Shown here piece by piece: positions 30,560 through 39,892 of a DNA stretch of 64,000 nt; the stretch's first letter is position 1; each line of letters starts with the position of its first letter. The translations under genes and the position numbers were made by a program. Source of the stretch: Stentor roeselii (Eukaryota; Ciliophora; Heterotrichea; Heterotrichida; Stentoridae); assembly GCA_006503475.1 (NCBI GenBank), contig RSEH01000074.1, forward strand, positions 1-64,000. The letters are read 5' to 3'. The notes under the pieces were generated by a model. That model was given only the letters and a program-made list of their open reading frames with translations, was not told where the DNA came from and ran no database searches.

Positions 30560-30729
30560 TTAAGTTTACTTATTTTCTTATATTTTTAAAGATTAAAATA
30601 GAAGAGTTATCCCTCACCCCACTTAAAATCTAAATCCCAAAACCCAATTAAAAATTAATAATAATTCACCCGCCCCTTAATTTGAAAGTCCCCATACAAA
30701 AATTATTCTAACAATTAATTTTTTTCATA

Positions 30730-33039
30730 ATGGTCGAACGACAGTTTGGAGATCCGATAAGAATAACAACAAATTTCTTCAGCTTACGAAAAACCCCGAT
30801 AGACGACATAATAGTTTACTCCCTGAGCTTCGTTCCAGAGGTAGAACCAGATAACCGAAGTTTGATCGGTCGAATATTCGGAACAAAAAAGCCTGAAATT
30901 GAAGAAGCCCTAGGCCATATAATAAGGTCAGGAAGTGTCGCATATTCAAAAATATTCGTTGCTGAGCCGTTGTCATTCCCTGTAACCTTAGCAGAAGGGG
31001 AAGAGTACGTCTTAATCTTGACAGCTGCAAGAAGAATTTTCAAAGAACATGTTGATTTATACAGAATGTACTCGAATTCAGCTTTGAAAAAGATGCTTCA
31101 AGCGATAGGACTCAAACAAGTAACTAAACTTCCCAAGTACTACGACCCTGCTGCCATTCAGAGGGTGGACCAGCATAGATTAGAAGTTTGGAGAGGATAC
31201 ACTGCAAGTTTTGCACATCATATGAAGGAAATGCTTTTAAATATCGACTTTTCCAGCAAGATAATCAGACATCAAACTGCTTTTGACTTGATGATGAGCA
31301 TCAGGGAACAATGCTCTTCAGCTCATCTTGGAGAAGCCCTGAATATGGAAATGAAAGGTTTGATAGTCATGGCAAAATACGGTAATTTTAAATGTTATAG
31401 AATAGAAAGTGTTGTGCTGAATGAAAACCCAAGCAACTCATTCGATTCTAGAGAAGGTCCAATGACCTATATTGACTACTACCAAAAAAAATACGGGTTA
31501 AGAATCACTTCATCTCGACAGCCTTTGATAATCTCTTTCAGTGAAAGAGGAGATAAAGAAATTCGCCTGGTTCCAGAACTTTGCTTTATGACAGGTTTAA
31601 CAGAAGAAATGAGAAAAGATTTTAGGGCGATGAACGATATCGCCCGATTCACACGTCTTGCTCCGATGGAAAGACTTTCAGTTTCAACGAGTTTATCAGA
31701 TAAACTAGCTCGACACCCTAAATGTAAAGAAATATGTGATGAGTACTCCATTCAAGTGAACCCTGAACCTATTGTTGTTGATGGAGTCGTTTTGCCCATG
31801 GAAATCATCAGGGCTGGAAGGGCTGAATCTGATAGGGTCAATCTTGGAAGAGATGGAGGGTTTTTTTTGAGGGATAATATGTATAAAAAAGTGGAAATTA
31901 AAAGTTGGGTCGTACTTTCTACTGAAAGAGATACGGATGATGCGAATAAGTTGATCAAGACACTTATAGCGAAGTCAAAGAATATTAATGAGTTCTATAT
32001 GAGTCAACCTCAGCTTAGGTATTATAGACCGGATCAGGTCAAAGCGGCTATTCATGAACTTTCATCTACGCGAAATGAACCGCCTCAATTTGCCTTGGTT
32101 ATCATTTCTTTGAACTTTAAACAAATTTATAATGATATTAAAGAAGTCTCGACGCTTCACTCAGGTATTCCAACCCAATGCGTAAGAATCCAAAGTTTAA
32201 GAAACGACAAAAAATTTGACTCAGTAGTAACAAAGCTATTCATCCAAATCGCAACAAAGAACGGTTCAGTTCCATGGGTTGTAGCAAACCAACTAGGTCA
32301 GCCAGTTCCCGGTTTAAGTTTCAAAACAATGGTAATCGGAATCGACGTTTTCCACGACACAGTAAACCGTGCAAAGAGTGTCTTAGGCTTCGTGGGTTCA
32401 ATAACCCCTGACTTCGGCGAGTACCACAATTCAGTTCGTATCCACGACCGAAGTGGTCAAGAAGTAGCAGGTCTTGTTGGCGACTGCTTCCGTGACTGCA
32501 TTCTAGCCTTTTACGCTAAAACCCGAGGAAGGTTCTACCCAGACCAAGTCGTCGTTTTCAGAGACGGCGTCGCCGACAGTCAAATCGAGGCAGTTAAGAC
32601 CTTCGAGGTAGAGGCGATGAAGAAGATCATTCAAGGACTGCAAGGGTGCCAGACACAGCTGATTTACGTGATAGTCAACAAAAAAACCAATGCGAAACTT
32701 TTTCACTTTTCAGGAAGAAGCTACACGAATCCACCCCCGGGGACTGTTGTTGACTCGGTCGTGGTCCCTGAAGATCAGAGCTTTTACCTGATTGCTCATT
32801 CGGCGAATCAAGGAATGGCATCTCCGACTTTATACAGAATAATAAACAACGACTCTGAAACGGAAATAATGGCAATAGCGCGACTTGCCTATCGTCTTTG
32901 TTTCATGTATTACAACTGGACCGGCGGGGTAAAAATCCCGGCTCCTACGATGATGGCTCACAAGCTGGCTTTTATAGTCGGGCAAAGTGTTCATGGGCAA
33001 CACTTGGAACCACTGAGGCTGCTGCCTTGGTTTTTTTAG
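30730..33039 (+). CDS. PIWI-clade Argonaute
   Basis: 769 aa, one exon. PAZ region about 190-310, MID about 440-530, PIWI domain about 530-769. The slicer residues look intact: Asp in VIGIDVFHD (about 537), Asp in VVFRDGVAD (about 611) and His in MMAHKLAF (about 743). PIWI proteins load 24-35-nt small RNAs. In other ciliates they guide DNA elimination or silencing in the developing macronucleus, and that role here is inference. The 5' flank is C-rich. The stop is 40 bp from that of the convergent GBP gene. Confidence 0.95.
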   Translation: MVERQFGDPIRITTNFFSLRKTPIDDIIVYSLSFVPEVEPDNRSLIGRIFGTKKPEIEEALGHIIRSGSVAYSKIFVAEPLSFPVTLAEGEEYVLILTAARRIFKEHVDLYRMYSNSALKKMLQAIGLKQVTKLPKYYDPAAIQRVDQHRLEVWRGYTASFAHHMKEMLLNIDFSSKIIRHQTAFDLMMSIREQCSSAHLGEALNMEMKGLIVMAKYGNFKCYRIESVVLNENPSNSFDSREGPMTYIDYYQKKYGLRITSSRQPLIISFSERGDKEIRLVPELCFMTGLTEEMRKDFRAMNDIARFTRLAPMERLSVSTSLSDKLARHPKCKEICDEYSIQVNPEPIVVDGVVLPMEIIRAGRAESDRVNLGRDGGFFLRDNMYKKVEIKSWVVLSTERDTDDANKLIKTLIAKSKNINEFYMSQPQLRYYRPDQVKAAIHELSSTRNEPPQFALVIISLNFKQIYNDIKEVSTLHSGIPTQCVRIQSLRNDKKFDSVVTKLFIQIATKNGSVPWVVANQLGQPVPGLSFKTMVIGIDVFHDTVNRAKSVLGFVGSITPDFGEYHNSVRIHDRSGQEVAGLVGDCFRDCILAFYAKTRGRFYPDQVVVFRDGVADSQIEAVKTFEVEAMKKIIQGLQGCQTQLIYVIVNKKTNAKLFHFSGRSYTNPPPGTVVDSVVVPEDQSFYLIAHSANQGMASPTLYRIINNDSETEIMAIARLAYRLCFMYYNWTGGVKIPAPTMMAHKLAFIVGQSVHGQHLEPLRLLPWFF

Positions 33040-33079
33040 CTAGTTTTCTATCTTTAAGTTCAGATTCTATTATTAAGAG

Positions 33080-35824
33080 TTAAGACTTGCCTAGTCTTCT
33101 TGTCATCACTCTTCGGTTTTCTTCTTCTGGGAAGTACTGGTCAGTGTTTAGGAATTTTCGTAAACTCTCAGAGGACTTTATTTGATGATTGGAAACTAGA
33201 TGGTTTAAATACTCTTGAAAACGCTTTTTCCTTTCTTCACCGTTTAGTTGGTTCCGGTTGTTGAAGATGCTGCCGGTTTCTCGTGGGTATAGAAGAGAAG
33301 AATCAGGGATTTCTGCTTCTGGAAGTTCTTTTTGAAGAGAGGCTTCTAGGGCTTTGAAATTTTTGAAGACCTTGCTGATGCTCCAGGTTCTGCCTTTGTA
33401 AGTCACTGAAATGAAGTAGTCTGTTGATTGCTTCTGGTCAGTTCCTTCATCTCGTGTTTGGATCTGCGTGACTACAACGATGTATTCTCCTAGTTCACTG
33501 TTACGAGCGAAGTTCTGCTCACAGATGGAGATATGGGCGTGAAATAAGGGAGAGGTAAAGGACTTTCCACACATTTTGCATTGAATATTCGCGGAATAGT
33601 TGAAAATCTTTTGGAATTTTTTTAGTCTTTCTACTTTTTGTTCAAGTTCTTGACATCTTTCTTCAGTTTTTTCTAAAGCGACAGTTAAAGGTTTGGTGGG
33701 GTCTTTAGTTTCAACTGGAGGTTCGTATGACCTGGACTGTAAGGCACTGACAAGGGCTTCTTTAACTGACTTGTTTTCTTCTACTTGGGCTCTGAGACCT
33801 TCGATTTGATTTTTCAAGATGCTTCTTTCATTGAGCCATTCAGCTGAAGGTTCAGCTGGAATTGAATTTTTAAGTTTTTTGATGATTTCTGCCTGGTCTT
33901 CTACTTCTTCCTTCGCCCTTCTCAGTTGACTTCTGAGTTCTTTGTATTCAATTTCAAAGGTTTCACGTCTGATTTTCAGTTCTCGAAGTTCTTTATCTTT
34001 AAATTCAACTTCTTGTCTGCAAAGTGCGAGTTCTTTTTGTAATCGGTTGATGTCATTGTTGTACTTTTCTTGCAGTTCTTGGTAATTTTTTAAGATTATC
34101 TCGTATTTTTCTTTGTATTCTGAAAAACGGTCTTTGAAGTCGTCTTTTAAAGTATCAAGTCTTTCTTGATGTGAAGAGTTAAGTCTTTCTTTTTCGTCTC
34201 GTAACTCATCAAGTCGCATTTCAAGACTAGCTGAAAGTGCCTTCAGTTTAAAATTTTCTGATTCAAGGTCCTGCACCTTTTGCTTAAAATAGTCTTTTTC
34301 CTTGAAATACTCTTCTTTTTTCGACTCAAGAGTCGACTTATAAATCTCGACCTGTTCCTGAAGACGACGATTTGAATTCTTTTGTTCTAAAAGTTGTGAA
34401 CGGCTGATGTATTCAGCTGCTTCAGTCAGAATAGCTGAGGACATTTCCTTGATTTTTGTGTCAGTCACCTCGCCTTCTGGCATAGTTTTCTTTAAAGCTG
34501 CTGCGCGCTTTTCGAATTCTCTTTTAAAGACTTGAAGGTCGGAATATTCTCCACTTTTTAGCTTGTCTTGAAATTCAAAAACGATTTCTTTGCATTCTTC
34601 GTCGCATTTTTCGCCGAGTTTTCGGTCGTTTTGAGTTTTCAGCAGGTTGAAGCGGTCGTTTATTTTTTTCTTTAGAGCTTCGAGGTAAGGGTTTATGTCG
34701 TCGCCCACGGCTTTGTCTTTGAACATGTTTTTTGCTTCATTTTTTATTTCTTTGTGAAGGGCTTTCAGTTCTTTAGCGCCTAGTGGCTGTTTTGAGATTC
34801 GGGATTTTATTTTCTTGTCGTATTCCGAAGTGGCTGCTTCGATTTGTTTCGAGCATTCAGCCGTTACCACTGATTGCCAGGCTCCTTCGATTGTTGGAAC
34901 TGCTCCTTTGTTTATCGCATCGATGTAGGACTGAGCCATGCCTGCAAGCATCACACCAGTCAGTGGCTTTCCATTCAACGACTTGACTTTGACTTTTCTC
35001 ATGATATTCTTCCTCAACTGTCCAATTTGTCGAACAAACTCCGGCCTTAGTTCATTTTCGCTTACATTTTGAAGGTTCGTAAGAGTCTCCTCTGTCTCAC
35101 TGGGTCTAACTAACGCGAAGCAATCTCTATCCTTAAAAAAATGTTTCAGCAACTTACGAATGCGATTTTTCGCTTCAATGGCATCACTCATTCCCCTTTG
35201 ATTCATCAACGAGTTTTCCAGATATTCTTTCGAAGTAATAACCCTTCCCGAAGAATCCAATAATTGAAGAGAAAAATCCCTAAGAATCCAAAGAAAAGTA
35301 GGAAAATAATTAGCCACTTCATCAACATCCAATTCAGAGTCCATCGACCTAATCTGAAGATTTTTCGTTAAATTGACAATAAGACTCAAGTTATTCAAAG
35401 CATTTTCATCAATACTTCCAATCGAGTTATAAATAAAAAAAGAACTCAGCAAAACAGACAACATGAAAATTTTAGTATCGTGATTTGTTTCCTGGTCAAA
35501 AGCACCAAGTCCTTCACTGTCAATAATCAACAAAGCGATATCTTCACCATCAGAAGTCCTGAAGTTGATGGGTTTATTATATATCCAGATGCCTTTGGTG
35601 CAAGGGTTGATAGAAGGACCGACTCCGAAGCCTTTTGACTTGATGTTGAGGATGATTTTGTTTAAAAGATAGGATTTACCTGTGCGGTACTTCCCAGCGA
35701 CGGAGATGACTCCGATTTTCTTTGTTATTGAGTTTAGAAGGTCTAGACCTTCCTGAGTCATTTTGAATCCTTCACGATCCTGGTGTAGGATTAAGGGAAT
35801 CGCGTAACCTTCTTCGACTTCCAT
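33080..35824 (-). CDS. GBP-like large GTPase with coiled coil, zinc finger and PX domain
   Basis: 914 aa. The guanylate-binding-protein GTPase covers about 1-290: P-loop GKYRTGKS (44-51), switch DSEG (102-105) and the LRD base-binding motif in WILRDFS. The helical GBP domain and a long coiled coil follow (about 480-735). A C2HC-type finger CKMCGKSFTSPLFHAHISIC lies near 748. The end, about 785-900, fits a PX (phox homology) phosphoinositide-binding domain (STDYFISVTYKGRTWSIS, then RKRFQEYLNHLV). GBPs oligomerise on membranes. A PX domain would replace the usual lipidated tail as membrane anchor, which is inference. The start context is CTAATAAATG. Confidence 0.88.
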   Translation of the reverse strand: MEVEEGYAIPLILHQDREGFKMTQEGLDLLNSITKKIGVISVAGKYRTGKSYLLNKIILNIKSKGFGVGPSINPCTKGIWIYNKPINFRTSDGEDIALLIIDSEGLGAFDQETNHDTKIFMLSVLLSSFFIYNSIGSIDENALNNLSLIVNLTKNLQIRSMDSELDVDEVANYFPTFLWILRDFSLQLLDSSGRVITSKEYLENSLMNQRGMSDAIEAKNRIRKLLKHFFKDRDCFALVRPSETEETLTNLQNVSENELRPEFVRQIGQLRKNIMRKVKVKSLNGKPLTGVMLAGMAQSYIDAINKGAVPTIEGAWQSVVTAECSKQIEAATSEYDKKIKSRISKQPLGAKELKALHKEIKNEAKNMFKDKAVGDDINPYLEALKKKINDRFNLLKTQNDRKLGEKCDEECKEIVFEFQDKLKSGEYSDLQVFKREFEKRAAALKKTMPEGEVTDTKIKEMSSAILTEAAEYISRSQLLEQKNSNRRLQEQVEIYKSTLESKKEEYFKEKDYFKQKVQDLESENFKLKALSASLEMRLDELRDEKERLNSSHQERLDTLKDDFKDRFSEYKEKYEIILKNYQELQEKYNNDINRLQKELALCRQEVEFKDKELRELKIRRETFEIEYKELRSQLRRAKEEVEDQAEIIKKLKNSIPAEPSAEWLNERSILKNQIEGLRAQVEENKSVKEALVSALQSRSYEPPVETKDPTKPLTVALEKTEERCQELEQKVERLKKFQKIFNYSANIQCKMCGKSFTSPLFHAHISICEQNFARNSELGEYIVVVTQIQTRDEGTDQKQSTDYFISVTYKGRTWSISKVFKNFKALEASLQKELPEAEIPDSSLLYPRETGSIFNNRNQLNGEERKKRFQEYLNHLVSNHQIKSSESLRKFLNTDQYFPEEENRRVMTRRLGKS

Positions 35825-35840
35825 TTATTAGAATTCATAA

Positions 35841-36179
35841 TTAGAGGATTGTCTCTGGAATGTGGATCGTCAAACCGTTGAAACGATGGTCGCAGATTAG
35901 TTGACAGGACATTCGCTTTGTATAGTCTTTTTCTGGGTATTTTGAACTGTTTGGAAGCTCGCATAAGGTGTCTAGTTCTGCCTCGCTTGCTTTTGGAAGT
36001 AGCTTTGTGTACTTATTCTGGATGTATACTCGACAGGTTGTGCAGGCCAGTTGACCGCCGCAGTATCCAAAGATTTCGCCTTGTTCGTTCGCGAGTTCCA
36101 TGATTTTCTTTCCTGCTGATGTGTAGGTTTCCCAGTTATTTTTCCCTTGAACAAACTTAATAAGAATGTTTTTACTCAT
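35841..36179 (-). CDS. 2Fe-2S ferredoxin, adrenodoxin/YAH1 type
   Basis: 112 aa from the ATG at 36179. Cluster ligands are Cys40-x5-Cys46-x2-Cys49 (YCGGQLACTTCRVYI) and Cys92 (RMSCQ), the mitochondrial-ferredoxin pattern used in Fe-S cluster assembly and heme A or steroid pathways. The sequence begins almost at the mature domain and shows no clear presequence, which is odd for a mitochondrial protein. The divergent gene starts 6 bp away, leaving no room for an upstream coding exon without overlap. It lies 16 nt upstream of the GBP start on the same strand. Confidence 0.88.
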   Translation of the reverse strand: MSKNILIKFVQGKNNWETYTSAGKKIMELANEQGEIFGYCGGQLACTTCRVYIQNKYTKLLPKASEAELDTLCELPNSSKYPEKDYTKRMSCQLICDHRFNGLTIHIPETIL

Positions 36180-36185
36180 AATAAT
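36180..36185. promoter_or_regulatory. 6-bp divergent spacer, ferredoxin / 58-aa gene
   Basis: The two ATGs face away from each other across AATAAT. The block CATAATAATATG contains both start codons and is close to a palindrome. Promoter elements for each gene must sit in the other gene. Confidence 0.55.
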
Positions 36186-36362
36186 ATGAACGTGTATCAA
36201 GAGTATCTAAGCCATATCGAAAAACTAAAAAAAAGAATTGAAACCAAGGAAACAATTCGCAATAATCTAGTCCCAAAGGACCTGTTCCTTATGTTAAAGT
36301 TCGGAAACTATACTAAATTATCAGGCAATATCATCCAGCTAAAACCTGAACCATCAGAATAA
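36186..36362 (+). CDS. 58-aa unknown protein
   Basis: MNVYQEYLSHIEKLKKRIE begins a predicted amphipathic helix, followed by a short beta-like segment (LMLKFGNYTKLSGNIIQL). The frame is short, but it starts in AATAATATG, fills the whole gap between two genes and reads like protein (balanced charge, few rare residues). I do not recognise it. It stops 2 bp from the stop of the convergent channel gene. It could be a small subunit of a larger complex. Confidence 0.5.
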   Translation: MNVYQEYLSHIEKLKKRIETKETIRNNLVPKDLFLMLKFGNYTKLSGNIIQLKPEPSE

Positions 36363-36364
36363 TT

Positions 36365-39300
36365 CTAATTAAAATCAATCAAATTCTCATCTTTTTTCTG
36401 ATTTCCAATCATCTTAACGCAGTGATCATTGAGTTGGATCATTTTCGCCTTTAGATTTCCGATGCTTTCCTCAACCTGCTCAACTTCTTTAAAGAACTTC
36501 TCCCCCTGGTCCTTTTTATTGCCTCTCATCTTGCGAAGTCTCGAAGTACTTCCTACTTTTTTCTGAAAAATTCTAATCCCCTTGAAAATATAAGGAAGTC
36601 TGAAATACTTGAATCTATCAATATAACTTTCATCATAATTTCCTCCAGTGACTTTCGGGAACAAAGACTTAATTTTCGCACAGTCAATTTTTCCTTCAAG
36701 GTCCGGATGAGAAAACTGTGAAATAAACAGTCGAATATCTTCATTTCTCTCTTCAGAGCTTTCCACAAAAATCTTATCAAGTTCTTTAAAAGAATTGAAA
36801 AAATCAGAAATCGTCACAAATTCCGCCTGACACTGACTTAAAACTTTATGAAAGCTTCTAATAAAAGTTTCATCAACTAATGTAGAAACTTCAGACTGAT
36901 TTATATTTAAATTCAAATAAGCAAGTTTCCAGAACTGTCCACAATCTCTAAAAAATGCATAAAAAAGCCGAGGAATTCCAGTAAAAGTCCATTCGATTGA
37001 TTTTAAATAGCTGAACTTTTTGACTAAAGCAGTTTCTGGATTTTCTTCAGCAATATCGAATATTTTAACAGGAGCCTCTTCAGGTACTTCTTTTCCGACC
37101 CTTCCAATGATGATGAATCCTTCAAGGTAAGCGACAGGGATAGCAAGAAAGTTGATAGCAATGAAAAGAACAAAATAAGGTATCAAATAAACACAATAAA
37201 AAATATTAGAGAGAATCCTGTTGTTCCTCTCTGAGTTTTTAATGAGGACTAAAGGCGAAGTGATTAAAGCCAAGGCATTAGCAGGAGGAGGCAACATGAC
37301 AAGCACTCCACAGTCATCATTCCACCGGTCTTCATAGTACCTGGTGATCAGAACTGACCGATGTTCACTTTCAATCCTCTGCTGAAAGACAGTGAAAACA
37401 TTAGTCACAATTCCTACAAGCAGATTTAATAACAAAACATGAAACATCAGCAAAAAAATCGCAAGCATAACAGCTCCAAAAGCAACTTTATTCTCAGCAA
37501 AACTGTCAATCACAAAAGGACCAATAGTCGCCATATACAAGGTCCTGAAAGACAAGTCCAGCCTTTGATACCCAGAAGTCGCTTCAAACAATAAGGTGAA
37601 AATTGCACTTGAACAAAGAGAAATTCCTAAAACAATCACGAAAAACGTGTAAATTTCATTGAATATCAGTAAAGTCATGCTAATAAATGGACCGATAGAT
37701 TTGTTGGTCATCATAATATTTCCGAATTTCGTGACTATCAAGGCCAACATGATACTGTGCAATATCCCGCTGCCGAGATAAGCGGATTCGTATTCAACCC
37801 ACCCATTTTTATAAGCTTTAAGAGGTATTTCCGCAGATATGAAAATAACGAGAAGGCCGATTACCCAGTCATTGATTTTCCACATGTTGATTCGGATTTT
37901 TCCACGAGTTTTCAAACTATACATAATTCCTAAGATCTGCTCACAAGAAATCCCAAATATAATAGTTACGATTATTCCAAATAGACTTGCTTCAGTTGTT
38001 CCACTTTTTATCTCTAAAATGCTTTGACTGGAAATGGAATTATAAAGAAATATTTTGTACAGGATGATAAGAGCTAAAATCGCCAAACCATTTGAAAAGA
38101 TTCTAGAACCGCAAGACTCTCGAAGGTAAGCAAGTTGAAAATTATAAGGTCTGGCCATGTCGATTCCTTTTGTGAACTGAAGACTTTCCTCTGAGCCAGA
38201 AGGGGCTAAAACAGTAGTAACGATGCTGGAAGCATGATAAAAGCTGTAATAGTTCTCTGAGCCTACCCAGAGCTTAGTAACTAAAACTCCTACGTTGTCA
38301 TCTTCGAGCAGCTGATAAAACTCGTGTTTTGCGATGATTTCTAAAACTGTTCGACCTAGACTGTCCTTTTGAATCATGTAATGTTTCAGTGAGTCTTCAT
38401 CAACAAGACACTCTTCAATACAAACTCCTAAAGACATGTAAATTTCGCTTGTATTATTGCAACGAGCGCTGTATTTCGTTGAGTACTTTGAGAGATTTTT
38501 CATTAATTCTAAAACCAGTACACAAAACAACAGAGGACTTCCACAATAAGCGATTTCTTGTCTCTTTTTAATAAAAGTAGATAAAGTCAAGCATAAGTCA
38601 CGAGTATAATCAAGAGTCCAGTACTGTCTTTTAATGCGGTTTAAGATTTCGACAGCTAAGAGACAAGTTGACGAGTTTTCTATCAAACCGATGAGAAGTT
38701 TATGAATATTTTTATTTTTGATTTCTAATGAAAACTTGTAAACTTTTAACATGGTATAACAAACATCGTACTTTTCATTAGTCAGAGCTAAGACGAACTG
38801 TTCAGTAGTCAACCGAATGCCAGAGTTCAAGATATAGTCTTTTGTTAATTCAGAGTTATTCGACTCAATAAGCATGTTTAGGATTTTCAAGCTGTTTTTT
38901 AACATCGACCATGAAATAATTTTTTTTACTTCATTGTAACGTTCTTTGTCCAGGTAGTACTTGATTAAATAAGACGCTTTCATGAAGTTTCGCATGTTTT
39001 GCACTTCTTCTACATCAGAAAAACTCGTTGTTAAGTAATTCCAAATCTCTGACTCGGCTCTTTGAGAGACTATTTTTTCAGGGTCTGTCTGAAGGTCTCC
39101 TGACCAGACGATTTTTAAAAGATTCACGCAACCGGATTCTAAGGCTTTTGTTAGAGAATCGATTGATAAGAGCTTTAGGTTTAAACGGACTAACATGCAG
39201 GCTGCTTCGTCGATACCGTATTTGAGTGCTTGATCGAATGCTGTTTCGGTGAATTCACTTTCGTTTGAAATTCGTTCGAGGGTTTCGGGATCGCTGAATA

Positions 39301-39802
39301 CAAATGATTCGCAGTATTTGTGGAGAGTTGATTCTTTTTCCCAGAGATTTCGGGCTTGGTCTAAAAAACCTTTTTTCAGCAGAAACCAAAATGCCAAATC
39401 GATATTCAAATAAGAATAAAGTGAATGGTTTACAATATTGTTAATCATCTGCAAATCTCTCTTATAAATCGACTCAAATATCAAAGTTGGTGCAATACAA
39501 AACCCTTTTAGTTTCAATTCGTTAGCAAAAAGGAAGTTACCCGATTTGATAGCAGCTTTTATCGGCATTTTTAAGTCAACAACATTCTTTGCAGTCGAAG
39601 GGACAGCAGAAGTCATTTTAGCGATTTTGGGCAATGGTCTTCTGATGAGATTCAAAAAGTTATTGACAAGGACAATATTATTTGCCTTAGCAGCAGTTTT
39701 TCCTTTTCCAGGATGATCAGAATGGATAGATTGATCGAAACTAGGTCCAGGATTAAGTTTTTCATCGTCGATTTCTTCAATCGAATTGTTTCGATGTGAC
39801 AT
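36365..39802 (-). CDS. TRP-like cation channel with long N-terminal helical domain
   Basis: 1145 aa. Residues about 75-530 are helical, ankyrin-like repeats (IKAAIKSGNFLFANELKLKG style). Six membrane segments follow from about 575 to 810, with a pore loop near FRTLYMATIGPFV and a last segment FLLMFHVLLLNLLVGIVTNVF. The C-terminal about 300 residues are cytosolic, with a coiled end. The layout matches the TRPA/TRPV or polycystin type of ion transport family, non-selective cation or calcium channels at the plasma or ciliary membrane. Gating and selectivity cannot be told from the sequence. The start is 90 bp after the OTU-like gene on the same strand. Confidence 0.8.
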   Translation of the reverse strand: MSHRNNSIEEIDDEKLNPGPSFDQSIHSDHPGKGKTAAKANNIVLVNNFLNLIRRPLPKIAKMTSAVPSTAKNVVDLKMPIKAAIKSGNFLFANELKLKGFCIAPTLIFESIYKRDLQMINNIVNHSLYSYLNIDLAFWFLLKKGFLDQARNLWEKESTLHKYCESFVFSDPETLERISNESEFTETAFDQALKYGIDEAACMLVRLNLKLLSIDSLTKALESGCVNLLKIVWSGDLQTDPEKIVSQRAESEIWNYLTTSFSDVEEVQNMRNFMKASYLIKYYLDKERYNEVKKIISWSMLKNSLKILNMLIESNNSELTKDYILNSGIRLTTEQFVLALTNEKYDVCYTMLKVYKFSLEIKNKNIHKLLIGLIENSSTCLLAVEILNRIKRQYWTLDYTRDLCLTLSTFIKKRQEIAYCGSPLLFCVLVLELMKNLSKYSTKYSARCNNTSEIYMSLGVCIEECLVDEDSLKHYMIQKDSLGRTVLEIIAKHEFYQLLEDDNVGVLVTKLWVGSENYYSFYHASSIVTTVLAPSGSEESLQFTKGIDMARPYNFQLAYLRESCGSRIFSNGLAILALIILYKIFLYNSISSQSILEIKSGTTEASLFGIIVTIIFGISCEQILGIMYSLKTRGKIRINMWKINDWVIGLLVIFISAEIPLKAYKNGWVEYESAYLGSGILHSIMLALIVTKFGNIMMTNKSIGPFISMTLLIFNEIYTFFVIVLGISLCSSAIFTLLFEATSGYQRLDLSFRTLYMATIGPFVIDSFAENKVAFGAVMLAIFLLMFHVLLLNLLVGIVTNVFTVFQQRIESEHRSVLITRYYEDRWNDDCGVLVMLPPPANALALITSPLVLIKNSERNNRILSNIFYCVYLIPYFVLFIAINFLAIPVAYLEGFIIIGRVGKEVPEEAPVKIFDIAEENPETALVKKFSYLKSIEWTFTGIPRLFYAFFRDCGQFWKLAYLNLNINQSEVSTLVDETFIRSFHKVLSQCQAEFVTISDFFNSFKELDKIFVESSEERNEDIRLFISQFSHPDLEGKIDCAKIKSLFPKVTGGNYDESYIDRFKYFRLPYIFKGIRIFQKKVGSTSRLRKMRGNKKDQGEKFFKEVEQVEESIGNLKAKMIQLNDHCVKMIGNQKKDENLIDFN

Positions 39803-39892
39803 AATTATTGATGAAAATGGGCAGTTGCTGAAGAAGACAATAAATAATGAAAAAAGAAATTTTAAGGAATTACTAATTTTTTTATAGAGAAT

